From Mesorhizobium sp. 1M-11 (GTDB taxonomy: Bacteria; Pseudomonadota; Alphaproteobacteria; Rhizobiales; Rhizobiaceae), in contig NZ_LJSD01000057.1 of NCBI RefSeq assembly GCF_001303895.1, forward strand, positions 1 through 64,000: 64,000 nt of DNA, in the 5' to 3' direction. Positions 24,975-34,038 of this stretch are shown here, in pieces. Below the pieces are notes generated by a model. The model did no database searches, was not told where the DNA came from, and worked only from the letters and a program-made list of their open reading frames with translations. The position numbers were made by a program, and so were the translations under genes. Every line of letters starts with the position of its first letter. Position 1 is the first letter of the stretch.

Positions 24975-26945
24975 CTAGGCTTCTACGCAGACATCCCCGA
25001 TCGGACTGGTGGAGCAGGCCAGGACATAACCTTCGTCCTTCTCGGACTGCGAAAGCACGGACCGCTCAGGGTCGGCCGCATTGGCAGCCACTCGCCATTC
25101 TCCGGAAACCACCTTGCAGCGACAACTTCCACAGATGCCGGCTTCACAGTCGGACGTCAGATCGACACCGATCTTGCGCGCCAGTTCCAGCAGCGTCACC
25201 GTGCCGGAGCCACTGACCGATTTGCCTGCCTTGAGAAAGGAGACCTGATAGTTGCCGATTTCCGGCAACGGCATCGCCGAGCGATCGGGACCGAAGGTTT
25301 CTTCCAGGAATGGGAACTCCGGCGTGGAACTCCAGCCCTCATAGATTTCCCGGGCCTTGGTTCGAAAACCATCCGGGCCGCAACACAGCACCGCCCTCCC
25401 CGCCAAATCGGGACAAATCGCGTGCATCATGGCGTCGTCGAGCCGACCGGCCAGAACCCGCACACCGTACTTGCCACCTTCAAACCGACCAGCAAGGACA
25501 TCGGCTTGTGCGACGGCGTCTCTCCCCGTCAGGTTCCACGAAAGCTTCAGCCGATCACCCATCTGCGTCTTGATCGACAGCAGCTCATTCAGAAACGCGA
25601 CGTCATCGAGACCGCGTGCGCTGTGATGGAAGCACACATCAAGCGGCAGGTTGGTATCGGCAATGAAGCGCAGCATCGCCATCATCGGTGTGATGCCGCT
25701 GCCGGCGGACAAAAGCAGGAGCTTGTCGGCACCACTGGCGGCGGCAAGATGAAAGCGACCATTTGGTCCAAGCGAGCGAATGCTGTCGCCGACTTTCAGC
25801 GTATCGTGCAACCAATTGGAGACGCGGCCGTCACCGACCCGCTTCACTGTCACGGACATATAATGGGGCCGCGACGGCGAGGAAGAGATCGTGTAGTTGC
25901 GGCGCACGGTTTCGCCGTCGATATCCAAGAGCAGCGTGATGAACTGGCCGGGCTTGTAGTCGACGGCATGGTCTGCGGCGAAACGGAACGTGCGGAAATC
26001 GGCCGCCTCGTCAATGATCGCCACGCAGTTTAGCCGGCGCTCATGGCTGCCTTGACGTGCGGCCGTGCCTTGACCGGCTGTAGTGGATGGAAGACGCATC
26101 ACCGGCTGCGCGTTTCCCGGCAGGATGGTGATCGCGGGCTTGCGCGACAACACTTCCACCTTGTCGCCGACATGCAGTCGGCCAAGCGTCCGGGGGATGA
26201 GAAACTGGCCGAAATAGGCCTTGCCATCCTCACCGCGCCGCTGACGGCCGAGCATCGCCAGCGGCTCGTGATCGGACCGCGCCTCGCCAGTCGCGGGATC
26301 GAGCGTGGTCATCACGCAACGGTCGCAAGCGCCGATAGCCTCGAATTCAACATCGCCGATCCGCACATGACGCCAGCCATCCTCATCGAATGCAGATGCC
26401 CCGCTGACCACGAGATTGGGCCGAAAGCGCTCCATTTCCACTTCGAGGTCGAGGTAGCGGTTGATATCGGCAAGCGAGGCGAAGTTGGTCAGCAACAACG
26501 GCGCTGTGTCGGCAAAGCTCACCGTTCCACCGGGACCGATGGCCAAGGGACGATGGGTGAACGTACCCTTGATGGCCATCCGGCAGGCACGGTCGAGGAA
26601 ACGCGTCAGCCACTGGCTAACCTCTTCGCCGGCATCGAGCGCCACGACATCGTCGCCCCAGATCGAGACGTTGCGAGCGACATCGAGTTGACCACGCGAG
26701 AACACCATCGGCGACATGCCAGGCGCGGCAAGAACGATCTCGTCGCCGTCCACATGCGTACGGATCTGCATCAGACGCGGCGCCTTGCGGGCTGTAAGGC
26801 AGTCGCCGGTCTCGTCGACGACCATCATGCGCCGATCGCCTGTCAGTCCCTCGGCCTCCAGACGAGCCGTCTCCGCCGGGATCCCCGCGCCTGACTTCAG
26901 CGGATAGAAGGTGATGCGTTCCAGGCGGCACGAAGTATCCAACAT
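24975..26945 (-). CDS. MOSC (mARC-like) - ferredoxin reductase - 2Fe2S fusion
   Basis: Three modules in 656 aa. Residues 1-270 are MOSC-N plus MOSC, with the CDRCVMTTLDPATGE motif of mARC/YcbX, whose Cys binds the molybdenum cofactor. Residues about 310-555 are a flavin reductase (RRNYTISSSPSRPHY for FAD; LLLLSAGSGITPMMAMLRF for NAD). Residues about 570-656 are a plant-type ferredoxin with CEAGICGSCRC and a later ACSTS cysteine. mARC proteins reduce N-hydroxylated compounds, including hydroxamic acids, and normally need separate electron donors; here the whole chain is fused. It is 9 nt from the esterase gene and within the operon of the polyamine-type binding protein. Confidence 0.9.
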   Translation of the reverse strand: MLDTSCRLERITFYPLKSGAGIPAETARLEAEGLTGDRRMMVVDETGDCLTARKAPRLMQIRTHVDGDEIVLAAPGMSPMVFSRGQLDVARNVSIWGDDVVALDAGEEVSQWLTRFLDRACRMAIKGTFTHRPLAIGPGGTVSFADTAPLLLTNFASLADINRYLDLEVEMERFRPNLVVSGASAFDEDGWRHVRIGDVEFEAIGACDRCVMTTLDPATGEARSDHEPLAMLGRQRRGEDGKAYFGQFLIPRTLGRLHVGDKVEVLSRKPAITILPGNAQPVMRLPSTTAGQGTAARQGSHERRLNCVAIIDEAADFRTFRFAADHAVDYKPGQFITLLLDIDGETVRRNYTISSSPSRPHYMSVTVKRVGDGRVSNWLHDTLKVGDSIRSLGPNGRFHLAAASGADKLLLLSAGSGITPMMAMLRFIADTNLPLDVCFHHSARGLDDVAFLNELLSIKTQMGDRLKLSWNLTGRDAVAQADVLAGRFEGGKYGVRVLAGRLDDAMMHAICPDLAGRAVLCCGPDGFRTKAREIYEGWSSTPEFPFLEETFGPDRSAMPLPEIGNYQVSFLKAGKSVSGSGTVTLLELARKIGVDLTSDCEAGICGSCRCKVVSGEWRVAANAADPERSVLSQSEKDEGYVLACSTSPIGDVCVEA

Positions 26946-26953
26946 AACACCTA

Positions 26954-27910
26954 CTACATTCCCCGGCTTTCAAGCGCTGCGCGGACGGCAGCACAAACTT
27001 CCAGGAAAGCCGCATCCGAAGCCTTCGAGATGCCGGCATGCTGCATGAAGTTATGGATCAGTCCTTCGAAGCAGCGATAGCGGACAGCGTTGCCGGCAGT
27101 CTCGAGCTGCTCGGCGAAAGCCCGTCCCTGGTCGCGCAGCACGTCATTTTCGGCTGCGAAGAAAAGCACAGGCGAAAGGCCGCCAAGGTCGGTTGCCAGC
27201 ACCGGCGACACCCGCGCGTCAGTGGCCATTGCGAGATCCGGCAGATAGGCCTTTGCGAAATATTCGGTCTCGGCAAACTCCAGATAATAACCGACGGCGA
27301 ATTCGCGGTCGGAGTCCGATGGGGGCGCCAAGCCAAGATAGGGCCTGGTGTCGACCAGCGGATAGAGCAGACAGACGGCTCGGAAGAGCTTTTGCCACCT
27401 GTAGTGGCGCATCAGCGCGATGGACAGGTTTGCACCCGCGCTGTCACCCATCAGCACAAAACACGCCGGATCGCCGCCATGATCAGCCGCTTTAGCCAAA
27501 ACCCACTCCACCGCAGCAAGCGCATCCTCGACGGCGGCTGGAAATGGATGCTCCGGCGAGAGTCTGTATTCAACGAAAACAACCAGCGCGCCGCACTCCG
27601 TTGCGATGCGCGCCGATTGCAGCGCGTAGGTTTCGGCATCGCCAAGGACGAAGCCACCGCCATGCAGGTAGAGGATAACCGGCAAGGGACCAGCGACATC
27701 CGCCGGCTTGTAAAGGTGGAGCGATACATCATCCCCGCCCCCAAGCCTGACGATGTCTTCCGTCACCGGCTTTTCGGGTGATCGGCTCATTTCCCGATAC
27801 TGATTGCGGTAACTCCGGCGCGAGCCGTCGAGTGTGACGTCAACCTGCTGGGCGGCCTGTTCGCGCGCAAGATGGTCGAGCATGCTTCTGATATCCGGAT
27901 CGAGTGCCAT
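26954..27910 (-). CDS. Alpha/beta hydrolase, hormone-sensitive-lipase (HSL) family
   Basis: Esterase-like protein of 318 aa with the HSL marker HGGGFVLGD (about residue 85), nucleophile elbow GDSAGANLS (Ser about 160), the acid in AENDVLRDQG and the His in GLIHNFMQHAG. No signal peptide, so cytoplasmic. ATG 27910 and a GTG 6 nt upstream share the same GGAAGTGGAG ribosome region. It follows the polyamine-type binding protein after a hairpin and precedes the MOSC fusion by 9 nt, so it probably hydrolyses an ester or amide in the same pathway. Confidence 0.88.
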   Translation of the reverse strand: MALDPDIRSMLDHLAREQAAQQVDVTLDGSRRSYRNQYREMSRSPEKPVTEDIVRLGGGDDVSLHLYKPADVAGPLPVILYLHGGGFVLGDAETYALQSARIATECGALVVFVEYRLSPEHPFPAAVEDALAAVEWVLAKAADHGGDPACFVLMGDSAGANLSIALMRHYRWQKLFRAVCLLYPLVDTRPYLGLAPPSDSDREFAVGYYLEFAETEYFAKAYLPDLAMATDARVSPVLATDLGGLSPVLFFAAENDVLRDQGRAFAEQLETAGNAVRYRCFEGLIHNFMQHAGISKASDAAFLEVCAAVRAALESRGM

Positions 27911-27936
27911 TTTCACTCCACTTCCAGTCAGATCGC

Positions 27937-27972
27937 GAATTCCGGCGTCATCCCCGTCGCCGGCATGAATTC
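27937..27972. terminator. Hairpin after polyamine-type binding-protein gene
   Basis: Outer arms GAATTC/GAATTC and inner arms CCGGCG/CGCCGG form an extended stem with a small bulge, just after the binding-protein stop and before the esterase gene. It would limit read-through or protect the upstream message. Confidence 0.5.
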
Positions 27973-27989
27973 AGATCTGGATGCCGGGC

Positions 27990-29024
27990 TCACTTCAACA
28001 GGTCTGTCCAGATCTTGGTATACATCGCCTGGACATCGGCCGGGCAGCCGACATTGACCTTTCCGTATTGGACCAGATCAGCCGGAATGTTGAGCTCCAG
28101 CGCATCCTTCATGTCCGCGGGCATAAATTTGTCGGAACCCTTGATCCCGTTCGCATAGCGGGAAAACGCCGACAGCATTGCGGCATTCTCCGGGTCCATC
28201 ACGAAATTCATGAACAGCTTGGCGTTCTCGACATTCTTGGCGTCCTTCAGGATCATCAGATTGTCCATCCAGATCGGATACCCTTCCTTGGGGTAGCCAT
28301 AGAGGATATCCGGATTCTGCAGCCGCGATCGGAAGGAAGCGCCGTTCCAGTTGACGCCGGCGGCGATGTCGCCGCGCGAATATTTATCGATATTGCCGAA
28401 ATCCATGGCCAGCCATTTCCGCTTGGCAGCCACCAACGTGTCGCGCACCTTCTTCAGCACCGCCTTGTCGCTGGTGCACGGCTCACCGCCGACATAGGTA
28501 ACGGCAAGGAACATGACGTCCGACATTTCCGGCACGACGTTGACCTTGCCGACCAGTTCGGCCGGAGGGTCCATGAAAATGGCCGAGGTGTTGATGTCGC
28601 CGGAATAGACCGACTTGTTGACCGTCACGCCCGTCGTGCCCCACATCCACGGCACCGAATAACGCCTACCGGGATCGAACGGCACATCGACCCAGCGCGG
28701 ATCGACATTCTTGAAATTCTCCATCTGGTCGGGACGGCTCTCCAGGACGAGGCCTTCGTCGATCCAAACCTTGACCACCGGAGCCGAAGGCACCACGACG
28801 TCATAGCCGTGACCACCCTGCCGGACTTTGGCAAGCGCGGTGTCGTTGGAATCGTATTCGGTCACCGTGACCTTGACGTCGTATTTCTGCTCGAACTTCT
28901 TGACCATCTCCGGGCTGGTGTAGTTGCCCCAGTTGTAGATGTTCAGCACACCTTCGGCGCGCGCCGAGCCCAGGCCGGCAAGCGTTGCGACGGCAGCTGC
29001 GGCTAAGGTCTTCGTCCAGGCCAT
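27990..29024 (-). CDS. Spermidine/putrescine-type periplasmic binding protein (PotD/PotF-like)
   Basis: Solute-binding protein of 344 aa. A Sec signal ([16 protein letters not shown]) precedes [20 protein letters not shown], the classic start of PotD/PotF mature proteins. Later motifs include [27 protein letters not shown] and [20 protein letters not shown] 29024 has GGGAGGGAG at 8 nt; longer in-frame extensions lack a signal sequence. No Pot permease or ATPase is adjacent, so it either works with the oligopeptide transporter of the same regulon or with permeases elsewhere. It is the first gene after the operator at 29106. Confidence 0.9.
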   Translation of the reverse strand: MAWTKTLAAAAVATLAGLGSARAEGVLNIYNWGNYTSPEMVKKFEQKYDVKVTVTEYDSNDTALAKVRQGGHGYDVVVPSAPVVKVWIDEGLVLESRPDQMENFKNVDPRWVDVPFDPGRRYSVPWMWGTTGVTVNKSVYSGDINTSAIFMDPPAELVGKVNVVPEMSDVMFLAVTYVGGEPCTSDKAVLKKVRDTLVAAKRKWLAMDFGNIDKYSRGDIAAGVNWNGASFRSRLQNPDILYGYPKEGYPIWMDNLMILKDAKNVENAKLFMNFVMDPENAAMLSAFSRYANGIKGSDKFMPADMKDALELNIPADLVQYGKVNVGCPADVQAMYTKIWTDLLK

Positions 29025-29105
29025 TGTGTTTACTCCCTCCCGGTTTTGCGCCTCGTCATGTGCGCTCACCAACAGACTGTCACGCGACCGCGTGGCATAC
29101 AAGAG

Positions 29106-29122
29106 TGCGATCTGCGATCGCA
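29106..29122. promoter_or_regulatory. 17-bp palindromic operator, perfect copy
   Basis: TGCGATC-TGC-GATCGCA, both arms perfect, 82-98 nt upstream of the polyamine-type binding-protein ATG. It matches the palindromes at 24804 and 35649. Likely GntR/FadR-type regulator site. Confidence 0.7.
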
Positions 29123-29248
29123 AAAATTATTTACTTGTCGGGAGTGTCATGACGCAGTCGAAACCCCGCGAAGCCTCCCGCACGATCACGACAGGCTTTG
29201 AGGGAGGCAGATCACACGAGCGGAAACACTATCGTCGCCAGCGGAAGA

Positions 29249-30445
29249 TCACGCCGTGGCGTAGACATCCCGAATGGCGTGGATTGCCGACAAAGCCTCA
29301 ATCGAGCGGTCCGGGTTGACGAACTCCGGCCAGGTGGACAGTTTCACCGCGGCAAAATCAGTCTGCGGATCCATATAGATATACTGGCCGAAGATACCCC
29401 TGCACATATAGGAGCGCCGCTCGGGATCCTCGATCCAGAACTGGTTGTGATACGCGCCGCGCGGCAGAACGGTCCGATATACACCCTGGAAAAGCTCGTG
29501 ATTGCCGCGCCGGGTTTCCTCGATCCATTCCGAGGGAACGATCTGCCGACCGTTCACCCTGCCTCCACGCAAATGCAGCAAGGCAAAGCGCGCGTAGTCG
29601 CGCAAAGTCGCGTTGAAACCGCCGTCGGCCAGAGCGTAACCGCCGTGATCGACGGTTATATAAGCGTCCTCTTCCGCCCCCATCGGCGCCCACAATTCAT
29701 TGCTGATCAACGCGGCCAGCGGCACCCCGCTGACCCGTTCCATCACAAAGGCGAGGATATCGGTTTCGATCGAGCGGTAGTTGAAAAGCTGGCCATGCGG
29801 TCGTTGCAGCTCGGTCAGTGTCATGACCAGTTGCCACACCGTTTGCGGCCAATCAGGCCGCGTCATCGGCTTCCAGCCGCAGGCCTGGTCGAGCTGCTGC
29901 ATATGCGAGCCCTCCGTGGTGTAGGATTCGTCGAACAGAACGCCGCTCGTCATATCCAGGACCTGCTGGATCGTTGCGCCTCGATAGGCCGTCGCCTCGA
30001 GCTCCGGAAGATACCTGGTCACCGCCGCCGCGGTCTCGACAAGCCCCTTGTGAACAAGGATGCCGAGCACGGTGGCAACGATCGACTTGGTCACCGACAT
30101 CGCCAGATGATGGCCATGCGGTTTCATTCCGTTCATGTAGCGCTCGGCGACAATCTCGCCGCGAGACAGCACGAGGAAACCATCGGTAAAACTGTTGTCC
30201 AGGAAATCGCGGATCGTGCGGCGGCGTCCCGCGACCTCGAATTCGATGTGATCGATTTCGACAGTACGCCTCGGCAACGGCAAAACGGGGCCCTGCCCGC
30301 GCCAGACCTGCGCGGTGGCTGTCATTTCCCGCACATGCTGGAAGGTCCAACGGTGATAAGGAGGATAGTCCCAATCCGCGCGCGGAATGACGGGCGATCC
30401 GGGCACCTTCGGATCGCGCCAGGGCGTATTGCTATTGGCGTTCAT
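29249..30445 (-). CDS. Beta-lactamase-fold serine hydrolase, second copy
   Basis: Hydrolase of 398 aa with SxxK in MSVTKSIVATVLGIL (about residue 118) and the second motif NYRSIETDILAF. Overall plan (RTIRDFLDNSFTDGFLVLSR, then GEIVAERYMNGM) resembles the product of 19439-20590 and 6-aminohexanoate-dimer hydrolase. No signal peptide. ATG 30445 is chosen because GGAGGTG lies 10 nt upstream. It is the last gene of the oligopeptide transporter operon, so it probably cleaves the imported oligomer inside the cell. Amide specificity is inferred. Confidence 0.86.
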   Translation of the reverse strand: MNANSNTPWRDPKVPGSPVIPRADWDYPPYHRWTFQHVREMTATAQVWRGQGPVLPLPRRTVEIDHIEFEVAGRRRTIRDFLDNSFTDGFLVLSRGEIVAERYMNGMKPHGHHLAMSVTKSIVATVLGILVHKGLVETAAAVTRYLPELEATAYRGATIQQVLDMTSGVLFDESYTTEGSHMQQLDQACGWKPMTRPDWPQTVWQLVMTLTELQRPHGQLFNYRSIETDILAFVMERVSGVPLAALISNELWAPMGAEEDAYITVDHGGYALADGGFNATLRDYARFALLHLRGGRVNGRQIVPSEWIEETRRGNHELFQGVYRTVLPRGAYHNQFWIEDPERRSYMCRGIFGQYIYMDPQTDFAAVKLSTWPEFVNPDRSIEALSAIHAIRDVYATA

Positions 30446-30491
30446 TTCTAATTCACCTCCACAATCTGCCGGCGATCTGCGCGAACGCACG

Positions 30492-32150
30492 TCATCCTTC
30501 GATGCTTTCCCGCACCTGCCTGGGCAACCGATGCAGCGAGGCGACAAGCTCCCGCGTGTAGGCCTCTTTGGGGCTCGTCAGGACGTCTGCGGCGGCACCT
30601 TGTTCCACGATCCTGCCCGAGCGAAACACATAGACGCGCTGGCAGAAGGAACTGACGACGAATAGGTCGTGCGAGATATAGACCAGCGTCAGTGCGCGCT
30701 CGCGGCGCAGACGAGCAAGCAATTCCAGGATCTGTGCCTGCGTGGTCACGTCGAGCGCCGAAGTGATCTCGTCGGCGATCAGCACCTGCGGCTGCAGCGC
30801 CAACGCTCTGGCTATGCCTACGCGCTGGCACTGGCCACCGGATAATTGGCGCGGCTTGCGCTCACCGAGTGCGGCCGGCAATTCGACCATATCAAGGAGC
30901 TTCGACGCCTGGCTGAGTGCCGATCGTCGATCGGCCATGCCATGCCGCCAGATCGGTTCGGCGATCGTCTCCAGCGCGGTCATGCGCGGGTTGAGGGAAT
31001 CGTACGGGTTCTGGAACACCATCTGGACGCGCCGCCGCAATTCCAAGAGATCGCGACCAGCAAGCCGCTCGATAGGGCTGCCGTCCAGTTTGACCGTGCC
31101 GGATGCCGGGCGGTTCTGCCTGATGATGGCACGCGCCAGCGTGCTTTTGCCGGACCCGCTTTCGCCGACGATGCCAACCGTTTCGCCCGCATCGATGGCA
31201 AGGTTTACACCATCCAATGCCGCAAAAGGCGTAGGTTTTCGCTTGCGGAGGATATCGACGATATCCCGTTTTCCCGGAAAGACGACCCGCAGGTTTTCGA
31301 CCTGCAGCAATGGTGCCTGCCCTTCAGTTTGTTTCCATCCGGCCTTGAACTGTTTTCTGCCCGGTTGCGAGTCCACCAACAGCCTCGTGTAGGGATGCTG
31401 TGGCGCATCGATGATCTGCCCGGCTTCGCCCTGTTCAACGATCTCGCCATGACGCATCACCATGATGCGCGAGCAGATATCGGCCAGAACGCCGAGATCA
31501 TGCGAGATCAATGCGATCGCAAGGCCGCGCTGCCGGTTGAGGTCCTTCAGCAGTTCGAGGATCTTCGCCTGGACCGTCACGTCGAGGGCGGTGGTCGGTT
31601 CGTCGGCAATCAGCAGTCTCGGTGCACAGCTGATCGCGGCTGCGATCATAACACGCTGTTTCATGCCACCCGACAATTCGTGCGGATATGACTTTGCCCG
31701 CATGGCGGGCTCGCGGATGCCGACGTCCTCAAGAAGCCGAACCGCCTTGTCCCATGCCTCGCTCGCGGAAAGACCAAGGTGCCGGATCATCGGTTGCGCG
31801 ATCTGCTTGCCGACCTTTTGCAGAGGATTGAGGTGCGACGCCGGGTTCTGGAAGATCATCGCCATGTCGCGACCACGCAGTCCTGCCCAGTCGGCCTCGC
31901 CAAGCCCCAGCAATGCTTGATCTTTGAAGCGGACCTCGCCCGTTACTTCAGCCGTCGAAGGCAGCAGTCCCATTGCACCGCGACAGATGGTCGACTTGCC
32001 GGATCCGCTTTCACCGGCAATGCCGACGATCTCGCCGGGCATGATTTGAAACGAGACGTTTTTCAGCACTCGGGTATTGCCAAACCTCACCGAGACATCG
32101 ATGACATCGAGCAGCGGACCCGTCACGAGTGGAGTTACAGGCCCGTTCAT
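30492..32150 (-). CDS. Oligopeptide ABC ATPase, DppD-DppF fusion
   Basis: Double ATPase of 552 aa. First domain: GESGSGKST (about residue 43), LSGGMKQRVMIAAAI, LLIADEPTTALD. Second domain: GESGSGKST (about 335), LSGGQCQRVGIARAL (with Cys at the usual R/Q position), VLIADEITSALD, where Ile replaces the usual Pro after the Walker B Glu. It overlaps the DppC-type gene by ATGA. Energises uptake of the compound bound by the product of 34039-35562. Confidence 0.93.
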   Translation of the reverse strand: MNGPVTPLVTGPLLDVIDVSVRFGNTRVLKNVSFQIMPGEIVGIAGESGSGKSTICRGAMGLLPSTAEVTGEVRFKDQALLGLGEADWAGLRGRDMAMIFQNPASHLNPLQKVGKQIAQPMIRHLGLSASEAWDKAVRLLEDVGIREPAMRAKSYPHELSGGMKQRVMIAAAISCAPRLLIADEPTTALDVTVQAKILELLKDLNRQRGLAIALISHDLGVLADICSRIMVMRHGEIVEQGEAGQIIDAPQHPYTRLLVDSQPGRKQFKAGWKQTEGQAPLLQVENLRVVFPGKRDIVDILRKRKPTPFAALDGVNLAIDAGETVGIVGESGSGKSTLARAIIRQNRPASGTVKLDGSPIERLAGRDLLELRRRVQMVFQNPYDSLNPRMTALETIAEPIWRHGMADRRSALSQASKLLDMVELPAALGERKPRQLSGGQCQRVGIARALALQPQVLIADEITSALDVTTQAQILELLARLRRERALTLVYISHDLFVVSSFCQRVYVFRSGRIVEQGAAADVLTSPKEAYTRELVASLHRLPRQVRESIEG

Positions 32151-33004
32151 GTCGACACCTGCCCGCGACGCAGTTGACCAAGGCCATCACCGAGGAAAGC
32201 CAAGCCAAGCCCCAGTGAAATGGCTGCAAGGCCCGGGAAAGTGCAAATCCACCACGCCTGGCGAATGTAGCGACTTCCATCCGAGATCATGACGCCCCAT
32301 TCCGCCAGCGGCGGCTGCGCACCCATGCCAAGAAATCCGAAGCTCGCGCCGGCAAGCATGACCAGAACCGCATCGCTCACCGCATAGGCAACCACAGGCC
32401 CGAATGCGTTCGGCAATACATGGCGCAGGAGGACAACGCGATCGGAATAGCCCAGGCATTGCGCAGCTTGTATGTATTCGCTGTCGCGGATCGCCATGAC
32501 TTCGGCGCGCACCAGCCGCGCATAGGTCACCCAGCCGACCACGGCCAGTGCGACGAAGAAATTGAGCAGCCCCGGCCCGAGCACACCGACAATCGCCAGC
32601 ACCAGGACAAAGAACGGGAAGGCAGCAGTCAGATCATAGAGCCGCATCAGCAGCGTATCGACCGCGCCGCCATAATAGCCACTCAGCAGGCCAACGGTCG
32701 TACCGATGAAAAGCGGCGGCAACACCCCGGCAAGGCACATTAGAAGATCGATACGCGCGCCATGGATGACGCGTGAAAGCACGTCCCGTCCTACCTGATC
32801 CGTTCCGAACCAATGAGTTGCGCTCGGCCCCTTCAGCGCGTTCACGATATCGATGGCGGTCGGATCATAAGGCGCCACGAATGGAGCAAAGATGGCCAGG
32901 ACAATCCAGATGCCAACGATCGAACCGGCAACGATGAGGCTCCAGGATAAAATGACGGCTGGTTGTTTCATCGAGCTCTGGATGGGAGCGGCTTCCATCG
33001 ACAT
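32147..33004 (-). CDS. Oligopeptide/dipeptide ABC permease, DppC type
   Basis: Inner-membrane permease of 285 aa with HWFGTDQVGRDVLSRVIHGA, six helices, an EAA loop (SEYIQAAQCLGYSDRVVLLR) and a C-terminus LAFLGDGLGQLRRGQV. ATG 33004 is 9 nt after the DppB-type stop. Second channel subunit of the operator-controlled oligopeptide importer. Confidence 0.93.
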   Translation of the reverse strand: MSMEAAPIQSSMKQPAVILSWSLIVAGSIVGIWIVLAIFAPFVAPYDPTAIDIVNALKGPSATHWFGTDQVGRDVLSRVIHGARIDLLMCLAGVLPPLFIGTTVGLLSGYYGGAVDTLLMRLYDLTAAFPFFVLVLAIVGVLGPGLLNFFVALAVVGWVTYARLVRAEVMAIRDSEYIQAAQCLGYSDRVVLLRHVLPNAFGPVVAYAVSDAVLVMLAGASFGFLGMGAQPPLAEWGVMISDGSRYIRQAWWICTFPGLAAISLGLGLAFLGDGLGQLRRGQVST

Positions 33005-33013
33005 GGCGGCCTC

Positions 33014-33943
33014 CTATACCCGTGCCCGAGGGTCGATGGCGGCAGAAAGGAGGTCGACGAGAAAAGTCACCGCCACCGTCGTTACCGCGAACATCAAGGT
33101 GAGTCCCTGTACGACCTGGTAGTCGCGCGCCAGAAGCGAATTGACCATCAAAGTGCCGAGGCCCGGCACTGCGTAGACCGTTTCGACGATGATGGTACCG
33201 CCAATCAGGAAGGCGACGAGCACGCCGAACAGATTGAGCGTCGGCAGGATGGCATTGGGTAGTACGGTGCACCAGAAGATTTCTCGTTCCCCCGCCCCTT
33301 GCGCGCGCGCAGCAACGACGAAATCGGCGGAAGCCTTTTCGATGAGAGCAGCCCTCAGGCTCTGGACCAGTACAGGCACCATCCAGATCGCGGTCGACAG
33401 TGCCGGTAGGAAGAGGTGATGCAGGTGATCGGCAAAGGTCTTGCCGTAGCCTGAGACCGGGAACCAGCCAAGCCCGACGCCGAAGAAGCGCGACATCATG
33501 ATGCCCAGCCAGAATACCGGGATCGCCATGCCGGCAATACCGATGAAACGGATGAGCTGGTCGGCAAGGCTACCCGGCCTGCGCGCGCTGGCGATCGCCA
33601 ATGCAATCGACGGCGGCACGGCCAGACAGATGACATATCCAGTCAGGAAAAGCGTCGGCCAGACATATTGCCCTATCAAGGCGACCACCGGACGCTTATA
33701 GCGCATCGACTGGCCGATATCGCCGGTGAAGAGATTGCCGGCATAGGTCACGAATTGCTGCCACAGCGGCTGGTCCAGCCCGAAACGCTGTCTGATCGCT
33801 TCGATCGTTTCCGGGCTCGCGCGATCCCCCGCAATGACCCGGGCAGGATCACCGGGCACCATATGCACGAGCAGGAACGTGATGATGCAGATACCGGCGA
33901 GCACGAAGATCAGCTGAATGAGACGCCTCAGGACAGTATGCAA
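33014..33943 (-). CDS. Oligopeptide/dipeptide ABC permease, DppB type
   Basis: Permease of 309 aa beginning LRRLIQLIFVLAGICIITFL then HMVPGDPARVIAGDRASPE, as in DppB proteins; six helices and an EAA loop (ADFVVAARAQGAGEREIFWC). TTG 33943 with GGTGG a few nt upstream gives the normal family length. The frame is open much further upstream, but that part overlaps the binding-protein gene and has no DppB similarity. First channel subunit of the operon starting at 35562. Confidence 0.88.
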   Translation of the reverse strand: MHTVLRRLIQLIFVLAGICIITFLLVHMVPGDPARVIAGDRASPETIEAIRQRFGLDQPLWQQFVTYAGNLFTGDIGQSMRYKRPVVALIGQYVWPTLFLTGYVICLAVPPSIALAIASARRPGSLADQLIRFIGIAGMAIPVFWLGIMMSRFFGVGLGWFPVSGYGKTFADHLHHLFLPALSTAIWMVPVLVQSLRAALIEKASADFVVAARAQGAGEREIFWCTVLPNAILPTLNLFGVLVAFLIGGTIIVETVYAVPGLGTLMVNSLLARDYQVVQGLTLMFAVTTVAVTFLVDLLSAAIDPRARV

Positions 33944-33973
33944 CTCGCCACCGTTTCGACCGCTTGAACCAGA

Positions 33974-34020
33974 CCGGCAAAAGCCGGCGTAAAGAAAGCG
34001 GCACGGTGCCTTCGGCACCG
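33974..34020. terminator. Two hairpins after binding-protein gene
   Basis: A strong stem CGGTGCC-TTC-GGCACCG (34004-34020) directly follows the binding-protein stop, and a smaller one CCGGC-AAAA-GCCGG (33974-33987) lies before the permease gene. They likely give differential expression of the binding protein over the permeases. Confidence 0.65.
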
Positions 34021-34038
34021 CGCCACCCCCGGGAGGAT

